Positions 24,009 to 35,063 of a stretch of 46,082 bases of DNA are shown here, in pieces. The translations under genes were made by a program, and so were the position numbers. The notes below the pieces were generated by a model that was given only the letters and a program-made list of their open reading frames with translations, searched no databases and was not told where the DNA came from. This DNA is from Hypsibius dujardini (Eukaryota > Tardigrada > Eutardigrada > Parachela > Hypsibiidae), in contig LRSR01004579.1 of assembly GCA_001579985.1 (NCBI GenBank), positions 1-46,082 on the forward strand, given 5' to 3'. How positions within the stretch are numbered: the first letter of the stretch is position 1; each line of letters starts with the position of its first letter.

Positions 24009-24812
24009 TTTCTAGAAGTACCAGAACAACCAGACGAAAGATGTCTGCCGCTTGAAATTTTCCCTCCGTTTTCGCCGTGAACTGCTTGAAGCGAACGTAC
24101 TTCAGCACGCGATTGATGCGAATGATTGGATATGGAGCCTCCAGACCGGTCGCCAGTAACGCAAAATCAGTAGGTATGATACTAATGATGTCCAGTTTCC
24201 CGTAGAACGACTTGATCCAGTGCCGGACCAGCTTTCGCGGCTCTCGTTCGATGATGCGCTCCTCCGTCAGGTAACCGTAAAGCATATGCACGACAATGTC
24301 CACGAGGTAGATGAAGTCTGCGAGGTAGTCGCAGATGAGGAAGGGCACCTCGTAGACCTCGTGGCTGAGCTCCACGAAGACAGCGCGCGGCACAATGAAC
24401 AGGACGTTGTAGATGATTGCGGTGGAGACGACAAAGAGCCAGTAGTAGTAGCCGTGCCCTTCCGGGTCAATCACCCATTTTGGATTAAACCTAAAACCAG
24501 AAACCGTACAAAATTGTTCGCACTAAATTAGTTAACTCTACAAAATTAACTAAAATATTTATATTAAATTTATTAATTTTAATTTAAACCTTAACTTAAA
24601 TTTGTTTCATTTAAATCCAATCTATTAGCATAATTCATTTATCCTTTAATTAAACGGACGATTTTTGACGGCCATAATTCTCACTTGAAAATCCACAGCT
24701 GCATCGGGTCCTTCGGTATTTCCGGCTCGGCGGGGATGTCCGTTGCTGCTGTGGCCGCCACGCCATTTCCCACGACAGTCTGACCGAAGGAGACCTTATT
24801 TCGGCGACCCAT
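22423..24812 (-). CDS. Cyclic nucleotide-gated cation channel, CNGA-like, with altered pore
   Basis: Plasma-membrane channel opened by cGMP or cAMP. Exons in coding order: 24812-24685, 24490-24022, 23823-23437, 23373-23155, 22947-22423, giving 575 residues with a very short N-terminus. Visible: MQLWIFKFNPKWVIDPEG before S1; S1-S4 in exon 2 with the S4 arginines (IIRINRVLKYVRF); S5-pore-S6 in exon 3; a C-linker (ISYFEYQWTNN, VHLETLRHVRIF); a cyclic-nucleotide-binding domain with GDYICRKGDIGKELYIV, FGEISILN and NRRTANVRS (the Arg-Thr pair contacts the cyclic phosphate in the family); and a C-terminal heptad-like helix typical of A-type subunits (HVEGGVDDIQTRFGRL). Odd: the filter usually reads TIGET but here is MIGIT (265-269), so the cation-site Glu is Ile. 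The short length suggests either an incomplete first exon or a genuinely short protein. Confidence 0.93.
22980..23125. repeat. (TGTC)n followed by (CTGC)n, CNG intron 4
   Basis: Pure TGTC for about 30 bp, then about 100 bp of CTGC repeats, nearly filling the intron. Confidence 0.95.
23882..24010. repeat. (GACA)n array, CNG intron 2
   Basis: Nearly perfect ACAG repeats at 23955-24008 abut the donor of exon 2 (about 12 bp away). Because both sides stay open in frame, a naive translation reads straight through this intron. Confidence 0.95.
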
Positions 24813-25462
24813 CAGCACGAGTAACAACCAACGAATAAAAACAAAACCGCCCCCCTCCCCTTTTCCAGGACGCTCAGCGCGGGGAAGAAGAACTCACCCA
24901 GCCAGTGCGGATTAATCTCATCGATAAATTACTGCCGAACGATGATGCAAAAACAGACCGCACACACACAGCGTGCTCAAGGACTCAAGGACAACGTTCA
25001 TCCCACTCGCACACACCGACACCACGCACTTCGTTCCCACCCTCTTCGTTCCGCCGCCATCCCGGATCGATCGACTCCCAACGGTAAGGTAGCATAATTC
25101 CTCGACGAGAGCCTTTGTTGCCTGAATAAATAACCGGTTGATCCTCTCATCCCGCTGGAGGGGCAAGGCCATCGATTTTCTCCCCCCCCCTCCCCCCTCC
25201 CTCCAGGTAGCCGACCCAGCTACAGTCGACGATGAATCGACTCCCTCGGAGCGTTTCCTTCCCCAAAATCTCATTTCACACGAATTTGATTAAAAAATCG
25301 AAAAAAGTTCTTTAATGTCACGTGAAAAAGCCTGTGAAAAAGCCTGCCTCGAGGCAACGATTCCTCCTTTACTGCTGATATCACAGATAAATTTGCCTTC
25401 AAATCTTCCGATCCGACAGAAAGTTCAACTCAATCACCAAAAACTGGCGGTCTTTCGAGCTT
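24813..25462. other. CNG 5' flank and POLR1A 3' flank
   Basis: 650 bp between two minus-strand genes. It holds a C-rich run near 25180-25205 and a candidate POLR1A polyadenylation signal at 25311-25316. The part nearest 24813 must include the CNG promoter or 5' UTR. No coding exon is recognised. Confidence 0.6.
25311..25316 (-). terminator. Candidate polyadenylation signal ATTAAA for POLR1A
   Basis: Minus-strand ATTAAA, about 150 bp after the POLR1A stop codon. Prediction from position only. Confidence 0.3.
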
Positions 25463-25987
25463 TCAACGAAGCGATACGGGCTGTCGTAGAGAAAACAATC
25501 CCGTGCCAATGTTGAGCCGCTCTCCCACTACCAGCTGCGCGGACGGACTCTTGATCGTGTCTGGTGTGCCTGAAAAGAACAGAATTCAGCTGTAACGATG
25601 GAACCGTGGAGTACATTTGCGCCCTCTCCGGCTGAATCTTGCCCTCGTCTGACGGATTTCAGCTAACATACCACTAATGACGGCGTCCCTGTAGAAGTTC
25701 ATGGACGTCTCAAAGCTCATCTTCTGGAACGGCGAGGCATTGGTAGTGAGAGCCATCCGATTGAAGGCTCGAATTGAACCGTTTTGGCTCATGTAATCGG
25801 CGATGAGTGAGAGATGACGGTAGTTGACGTCGATTCCGTAGGCGCCAAAAACGCGGACGCATTCCTATAGGTAAATCAAATGGAATGAGCTATGGCGGTG
25901 CGAGACAACGAGTATCAGAAACAACAACGGGCTGCAGTCAGAGACAGATAAACAGACAGCGAGAAAAACAGGCAAAAAAGCAGACAA

Positions 25988-26050
<63 letters not shown>

Positions 26051-29039
26051 GGTACACAAAAAGACAGAACGACGAGACAAAAAGCCGGGGCGGATGAGCC
26101 TTACTCGAATGACGGTCCTTGCGGCAGCTTCTATCCCAAACCTCCCCGCCACAGCTTGGATATCGTTGGAGAACAGCTTGTCGACCTCCAAAACGCGATC
26201 GTACCGCAGCAGGTAGTCAAAGTTAACACCCTCCGTCTGCAGCAGCAGCACACCTGCCTTGTCGCGAGTCAAGAAGCTCTTCTTGATGCTGGGCGCCTGA
26301 TACACCACCGCCCGTTTCAGCTCCGTCTCAATCAACGACTGCGGATCCAGCACGGAATTGGAGATGGGAATGGCGATGGTCACCCTGCACCAGCTCTCAT
26401 CCTCGGCGTCATACGAATATTCCATAATCCACTTGTCCAGACCACAGACATACTAATGAAAACAAGGCAGAAAACAAATCCCCTTAAAACGAATAGAGAA
26501 GATTCCATTAAACCGACACAAGCGAATGAAATACCTCTTGCCGCAAAGGATTCATCACTTTTTTAGTTTTCACTTTGTCGATCCGTTTCTTGCTACTTTT
26601 GATTGCAGATAATAGCAAATCCGGACTATCACCAGCTTCAGAGTTTGAAATGTCACCCATCAAGGAATTTTCTGCAATGAAGAAAAATACACACGTTCTC
26701 CTTCTGTGACGGACTGCAGAGTCTTTGCCTGCTTGTCTACGTGCTTGTCTCTGTGTGTTTGTCTGTCTGTGTGTCTGTGTGTCTGTGTGTCTGTGCTTGT
26801 CTGTCTGTCTGTCTGTCTGTTCGTCTGACTGTCTGCCAGCCCAGTTTTCTGTAATGCCTATATGCCTATTTGTCTGTCTCTCAGTTTTCTTGCCTGTATA
26901 TCTGTTCGTGTGTCAACCTCTAACCTTTATCCTCCTCCAACAGCTCATCTCCTTCTGCTAATGCTGCCTGCTCGCGATCAAACTCATGCTCAATATCCTC
27001 ATCATCCTGATCCCCAGCGTACTCCCCGTCTGCGGCAAACTGCGCCTTCGCCGCATCCGGGTCGGCATCCTCTCCGTCCGAGTTGACCGAATCGTCATCA
27101 TTATCCACTTCCCCCGCCTTCTCTTCCCCACCGCCACTCTCACCGAGATTATCGTCAACGCCCTCCACGGCATTGACATCGATCGACTCATCGTCCTCTC
27201 TATCGCCACCGGTCTTCTTTCCACGCTTTCCCGCCCTACAAAACACACACACACACTAAATAAGACGTCATCTCATAGATAACTAAAACACACACGCAAG
27301 TCAACTCGACTCACTTGACCAATTTCTTGACAGAGATGGTGGTCTTGATGGCGTCGATGAGACGAGCCGTCAAAGTCTTTTCAAAGTAACTGACAATTTT
27401 GGCACTGGTTAGGCAGGTCTTGGAGGTGATGTGAGCGGATGGGAGCAACTTGATGAACAATTCCAGCTGATTAGACACCCTAACCACAAAATAAAACAGC
27501 GCTGTGGACTACACCGCCAGTCAGTCGGACACGCAGCAGCGGAGTGAGGCAAATGACAGGCAGATAATAGACAGAAACAGACAGACAAGTCGACCGAGTG
27601 GGAAAAAGGAAAGATAGAGAAAAAGTCAGATCTGACCGCTAGCTCAGCTCAGCTCAGACAGACACATACAAACACACGAACTGACGGACAGCCATCCAAC
27701 CATGGAAGGCAGATGAAAAAACTGACAAACAGACAGACAGACAGATAGTCACTCAGTCAGACACAGAAAGATAAGCAGACATACTCCTCATCTTCCTGGA
27801 CCTCCAGTTTGGTCCGGACATCGAAATACTCCACCACCTGCAAAACGTATAAAAACCTAAATCAGCCACTACCCTAACCCCAAAAAACAAAAATCCGACC
27901 AACAAACTGACCTCACTGAACATGACTTTATTCAGCCGCACTCGCAGTGCCTCCGCCTCCGCCTCCATACCTGGTCGTACAGGCACCTCCATTGTCGGTG
28001 TCTTGATCACTTTACTCGCGGTCATGAGGATTTCCCGCAGTCGCGGGATGCCCAGCGTCACGTTCATCTCCCCGCGACCGGCAAAGTGGAACGTGTTCAG
28101 GGTCATCTGGGTGGACGGCTCGCCAATGGACTGCGCCGCCAGCGCGCCCACAGCCTCGCCCGGCTGACACAGCGATTTCACGTACTTATAGCTAATCAGC
28201 TCGTGAATGATCTCGTCGACCGGCTTGCCATGTCGGTAAGGGACCGAGTCGACGATGCAGTTTTTCAAGGGAGGCTTCGCTAGGTACTTTTCCATCACCG
28301 CGCGCATCTGCTCAGAGACAGATCCAAAGTGGAGATCCGGTCGACAGGCCGAAATGGTCGGTTCGACAACACGTCGAGTCCTATAATCAGGCGATATAAA
28401 ATACAACAAAGAGCACAAGAAAACCAGACGAATAAAATGGCAGTCAGGCAGCCAGACAGACCGGTAGGCAAACCAATAGGTAAACAGACAGACAGACAAA
28501 CAGACAGAAAGACAAACAGACAGACAAACAGACAGAAAGACAAACAGACAGACAGACATACATACAAACAGGATACAGTTAGATGAACATAGAAAGACAG
28601 AGAAACGGAGAGACAGACAAGGACAGGAGACGGACCAGCGAAAACGCCAATCGACCGATGTATAGTCGGTATAGATAAATGTCCAGGCACACGATTAGAA
28701 ACCGAACAACCACGGTAAAAACAATTCTTGTGCCATAAAGCCGGGCTCTGGAAGCTCAGTGGTAAACCAGCAGATCAAACAGGCTCTATGGCGAACACTT
28801 TACCAAGAAACCATTCTTCCAGCACAATGAATGTGTGAGAAAAACTCAACGGTCTTGGGTCATTGGACACTTGATCCACACAATCAGTCAAGCTGATTCA
28901 GAATTTCGCCCACAAACAGAGGCAGACAGGCAGAAAAGTCATTCAGTCAGTAAAGGAAGGAAGGAAAATAGACAGCGAGAACAAGACAGTCAGTAAAACT
29001 AGTTCGCCAGGCAGACAGACAGGCAGACAGACAGACAGG

Positions 29040-29079
<40 letters not shown>

Positions 29080-32000
29080 TATACAGATTACAGACAAACA
29101 CGTCAATCAGCTCGTCGACTAGAGTGACAGACAAAGAGACGTACAAACAGGAATCGACATGAAAAAACCCGACCTGCTCAGCTTTCCATTATCGATACGC
29201 TTTGGCTTCCCATCAGGCAGGAGAATGTATTCCGACGGCTTGCGGGTCTTCCACGTGTCCTTTTCCAGCAGCGCCGCTCTCTTTTCTTCATCTTTCGCCA
29301 GCTTCCTCCTCCAACTAGCAATCTACCGTCATCATACAAAACAAGCGGTAATTCAAAAATGCAAGTCCGTCCACAAGTAGTCAAATCAACCTTATTTTCA
29401 TGCTCTTCCGCGAGGGATGTGCCAATTGCGGACTTGAGTAGGCGAATTTCACTCTCCACTTCTTCGTTGCTGTTGGCCATGAGGAACGGCAGCTGCTTCT
29501 CCGTATAGAACGGCAGCCGGCCGATATCCAGCCCGTCCTCCCCGTACAAAAACTACAACCGAACCAACCCTAGACACTCAGTCCACACATACTCGATACA
29601 TCCAGACATCCAGACAGACAGGCATGTACTGTATGAGTAGAAATCTGTATTTCGGCTCACCATCCAAATCGCGTTCAAATCGGCTCACTCATGGGTAGTC
29701 AGGTGCTTGCTTGCTTGATTTCTATACTATATCCTAGCATACTATAGCTCTCTTGTAAATCAAGCAAACAAGCACCTGTCATCACAGAGAAACCCATGTG
29801 GGAGTCGAGTTAAAAAGCTATGTGGACGGTGAGCCGAAATACAGAGTCTGCTTCATACTAATAGCTGTGACATACCTGAATCACAGAAGCGTCACTGTCA
29901 CGGACGGTCAGATCGTAGTTTACCATCACTCCCTCCAGGTGTTTGATGATGCACCGTTGGAGGTAGCCACTTCGGCTGGTCTTCACTGCTGTATCGATCA
30001 AACCCTAGGAAAAGAGGCAATAATTAGAAGGACAGGTACAATCTGAAAGAGAGGGAGAGTCGGAAACGATGAGCAGACAGATGGGTAGATAAACCACAGA
30101 TAGACATACTGTATATATATATACAGGTAATTAAGCTGACGAACGGAAAGGCACCCAGACAGACGCTCAGACAAACAGCAAGAAAGATAGATAAACAAAC
30201 AGATAGTAAGACAGGCAGGCAGTCAGATATACAGCTAAATGAACTAACAGAAAGGCAAGCAGGCAGGCAAGCAGACAGGCAGACAGGCAAGCAGACAGGC
30301 AGACAGATAAATAAACGAACAAACAGTCAGACAAATCAAAGACAAGACAGACGGACAGACACCGAAAGTTAAGACGTACTTCTCGTCCAGCCATGCAATG
30401 GAAGAAATATTCCTGTGGTCGCAGACCGGTCCCGAAACGCTGCATCACAAATCCACCCGACCGCGGAGTCGCTTCATAGGCCACAAACGATGGGAGTGTC
30501 CTCCCGCTGAGCATCAACGGTGGCCGAGTACCTTCCAGGGTGATCTGACCCAGCAAACAGGACATCTGGATGCAATTAACCTAAAATTCACACCAATCAA
30601 ACTGGGCAACACTTGGGCCACGAAACGGGATTTGCAAACTTGAAGCAATCAAACAGCGTGAAAAAACGCTCCATGGCAAATACTTTTCCAAGAAACCATT
30701 CTTCCAACACAATGAATGTGCGAAAAACTCAACGGTCTTGGGTCCGGACGAGGCTGGACAAAAGTCTCGCAGCCAGTTCAGATGTTTTTAAGCTCACCTG
30801 GGCTCCTTTGGCTCCAGACACAACCATTGTCTGGAGGTGATTTTCGGGGAATGCTTTGTACAGACCATATGGCATACAGGCACTGCAAGCAGGCAATGAA
30901 TACAGTTCACACACGTCAAATCAATCAATCGATCTAGCAACTAACACGCGAAACTAGACTACCAATCAATCAGTCTGGCTCCGTTCAACTAGTCGAAACA
31001 CTCACTTTGTGATGTCGTTGTTGAACTTGGTCACCCGGCGTTCCGTGATCCCATCGAGAATCTGCATGCCCGATTGATCTGTCGACCGATGAGCCTTCTC
31101 AATGCGGTCCCTCAGACTTTCCGGCGTAATGTCGCTCGGCAAGTTGAAGGCTTCACACGCCGCCTCTTTCCCAGCCTCCTCTACCGTCTCCATGATGGCG
31201 CGTCGTTTGGCGTTCGCCTGTTAAGAGGCAAACAAAAACCATGATATGAGCGTATTCACTTACTCAGGAGAACTGATGAACGGGACGCCATTTTTATTAC
31301 CGATTCAGACACGAGAATATCCTCCACTCCCAGACTAAAGCCATGGATTTGGAGAAATAGCGTGAAGAGTCGTGCAAGGCCGCTCAACAGCAAAGCAGAT
31401 ATATCGCCTCCGTATAACTGCAACAGCGCAGGCTCTTTCGGAACAGACTTGGGTTTTGTTTCACAAGGAATCGGCATACACAGAATCGACTGACAGAGAG
31501 ACAGATGGATATACAGACGGACAAAGACGAAAAACAGACAAGCAGACAGACAGACTGATAATCAGACGGACAGATAGACAGACAGATCGCCAAACAGACA
31601 AAAAGATAGATAGGCAAGACAGAATTCCCGATAGTCAGACAGACAGAGAGATAGTCAGAGAGACAGACAGATAGTCAGACAGACAGATAGTCAGACAGAC
31701 AGACAGATAGTCAGACAGACAGACAGACAGACAGACAGACATAGTGGACCACGTTTCAAGTTAAAGCAGTCGTACCTCGTAGCAAGCATGAACCAGGCCG
31801 TACGACGAGTTACCGTACTGCGCCTTATCGAGCACTCCACACAGCAATTCACCCTTACGGAATATCACGTCACTCTCAGTCATATCCTTTTCATCAGGAA
31901 GCGGAATCAGGAATTTCGCTCGCCTCGCGGCCTTCGGCTTCGTTCGCCACCAGCTCTGCAACGACGACAAATTTCCGCACGAATGAATGTACGATTCGAC

Positions 32001-33224
32001 AGCGTTATCCGAAACACTACCCCCCCCCCGAATAAATTGACAAGATTCCCACCTTGAGTGGAACTTTACTGGCTGTCCGGAGTGACAGCGGAGAAAATCC
32101 TTTGGGGATCAAATTCAGCACAATCGTTGAGATTATCTGAAAAAAAAGGAACAAAGAATAAATACGGCAAAATGAGTAATGCCCATTTGCATAAAGATTA
32201 CAAAAATATAAATTCTACCTGTTTGCCCGACCACAACCTTTGCGGCTTGATGATGGTGGGCGGTAAGAAAGCAATGCAACCGCTGACAATGTCCCCAATG
32301 GCGGAATAGACCAGCTGCTCGTAGTCGGATTTCTCAAAGAATTTCCCGCGAATCGTCAAATGCACACCCGCGACAATGTGATCCTGGATCAAGCCACTCA
32401 ACGGTGTCCCGTCTTTCGCCACGAGGTACTGATAACTCGCGTTGACTATAACAAAAACCTCCTAGACAGCTTCTCCCATCAAAACAAAACTTCCTTGTCA
32501 GTGAATACCGATATTGTTAGCTTCCGAGCGAGAAACTTCATCTTGGGGGAAATGGGCGTTCATTTCGTCTCCGTCAAAGTCGGCGTTGTAGGACTTGCAG
32601 TTGGCGTAATGCAAACGGAACGTCTTCTCGCCGGTAAGCACTCGTGCCTAGAAAAAAAGACCAATTGATTCATCTGTATATGTGCAAAGTCAGGTCAGTC
32701 ATTTTAGCTGTCTGTCTGTCTGCCTGTCGGTCTGTCTGAATTTTGCTTGTATGTCTACCTATATGTCTGTCTCTATCAGCCTGTTTGCTGTTTGCTTTTT
32801 GCTTGTTTGCCTGCCTGCCTATCTGCCTGTTTGTCTATCTGTGTAGTGATATCAGCCTACCCGCCAACATCTCCCTCTCTGTATGTGTCTGTTTTCACTT
32901 ATTCTGTTGGCCTAACAGTGGTGGACCTGCCTGCCGGTCATACCTTATGAGCCATGATACTGGTCTTATGCAGAGTCGGCTGTCGGTTCAGCAGCAACAT
33001 GTCGCCATTAATCAAATGCCGATGGACCTTCTTCAACCGACCGTCCGGTCTCGACGAAGAAATTAATCCTTTCGCCGCGTTAGCCCGCTGATTCGCATTT
33101 TCCGCGCTCAATTTCACAATCAACCCATCCTCCATCTCCACCGCGATGGCGCTGTGCAACAACAACAAAATTCCACAGGGCGAATTGACAAGAAACGGCG
33201 ACTCCCTTACGGAAGCAGAGAAGC

Positions 33225-33283
<59 letters not shown>

Positions 33284-35012
33284 AAGGCAGGAAAATAGGC
33301 AGGCAGACCAATGGATAGACAAACAAACGCAGTTTTTCAGACAGACATACACCCAGACAGACAAACAAACAAACGCTCAATTAGACAGTCAGACAGACAT
33401 ACACCCAGACAAGACAGACAGACAGACAAACAAACGCTGAATTAGACAGTCAGACAAACAGACGGACAGATAGACAACCAAAGACTCAGTTAGACAGATA
33501 GAATGAACCTCCCATACCCAGGGTAATTGTCAGGGCCGTTCAACACGGCCCGCTTCATCTCCTCAAGATTGTTCGGCGACACGACCGTGGGATAGGTGAG
33601 TTTCTTGGCGAACACCATGGGAATACCGATTTCGTTGAGGTTGATATACGGGTCGGGGGAGATGACGGTGCGTGCGCAAAAGTTGACGCGCTTTCCCATC
33701 ATATTCGAACGGATCTTCCCTTCCTTCTTCTCGAGAAGCTGCAAGAATTTGGAGAAAAACATACAACGCAAAGCCCATTCTGATATGTAACGACACTTAA
33801 AACATCTAGCATGGTTGTGATCCCACCAATTTTCAAAGCTAAAAACAGTTCCTCATTTTTCACTTTAAATTAAAAGACGTCTTTCACAACATTTTTCAAG
33901 TGAAAATCGTTGATGCTATCCTTCCCCAAATTACACTTTCAATTGAATGGCATCAGCACACTAATAAACCGGAAGTCCGGGGGCGGGATCTCCGAAGCAG
34001 TCACCAATGAGACTCATTCCCGGTCAGCTAATGACCGCTCCCGCGCCTCCGAGAACAATTATGCTGATGCCAATCAGTTTCAAATAAAATTTAGTCTTAG
34101 GGTTGCGTCACAAAATGTTCCATTTAACCACTCTGCGAAAATCCAAGGAAAAATAACTGTTCCTTGGTTCTCTCGAATTGTTCACAACTTTCAAAAATAA
34201 AAGTAAAATAAAAATAAAATCGAACCAGATTCCCTTTTATCAGTTTACCTGTTTAATTCCTTGTGCAAATTCGGGATTCAGTCGGTCCGTTTCGCCGTCA
34301 ACAATGGCATTGACCGCGGTCTGGAGAAGCGCCACAGCCTCGTAGAATTTCAGTTCCAACGTTTTACCGGGAACTTTCAACAGATTGGTCTATATGCCCA
34401 CAACGAAAGCCAAAATAAGACGAGTAAAGGATAACAGGCAAACAAATAAATAAGTGCATGGGATGACCTGCCAGTCTTACAAATTTAGCCATTTCCTGGT
34501 CCGTTTTGCCCTCCTGCATCAGCCGTCGGATGATGCGGATGTTGTTACACGCCCCCACGATCCGCTCAATGTTCTTCGTCTGCACGTGCGCGAAGCGGGA
34601 GTCCATCAAGACGCGTTCCTGAAAGAGAGCAATCATCCATCGCTTCTTTTGTGACAGAATCCAGTGTATGTTTAATTAGAAAAGTCAAGGAGGAAATACC
34701 GGTCGGAATCGGTTGGGAGGAACGAGTAGGGTATCGAGGAAGAAGACATCCGTGGGATGTTCGAAGTTGGTATGACCAAGAAGCCCAAAACATCGCCGTA
34801 GTACGTCGGCATTTTTGGCGTAGACTTCGCGGAGAAACGTGCGAGCTTCGATTGCAGGAAATCGGATCTGAAGGAAAATTAGTCTCGTGTAGTTTACTGG
34901 TTCAGTATATCCTTACGGAATCTCCTACTTCAGTGACGAATCAGTCTGTCGACCAGTCTAGGTTTGTTCGCTCTGTCTACCAGTTGTCTCGTCTATTGTC
35001 TGTCTGTCTACC

Positions 35013-35063
<51 letters not shown>

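Noticed and set aside
23374-24474. Single 366-residue CNG exon running from S1 to the C-linker
   Set aside because: It contains a (GACA)n array that reads through in frame. Removing 23824-24021 restores normal S5 spacing with good splice sites.
25885-26097. Thr-Asp-Arg-Gln repeat protein
   Set aside because: Translation of (GACA)n in POLR1A intron 27; not a gene.
28741-28780. tRNA-like A box (GAAGCTCAGTGG) beside the dispersed repeat
   Set aside because: No B box (GGTTCGA-type) and no cloverleaf found downstream, so neither a tRNA nor a tRNA-derived SINE can be supported.
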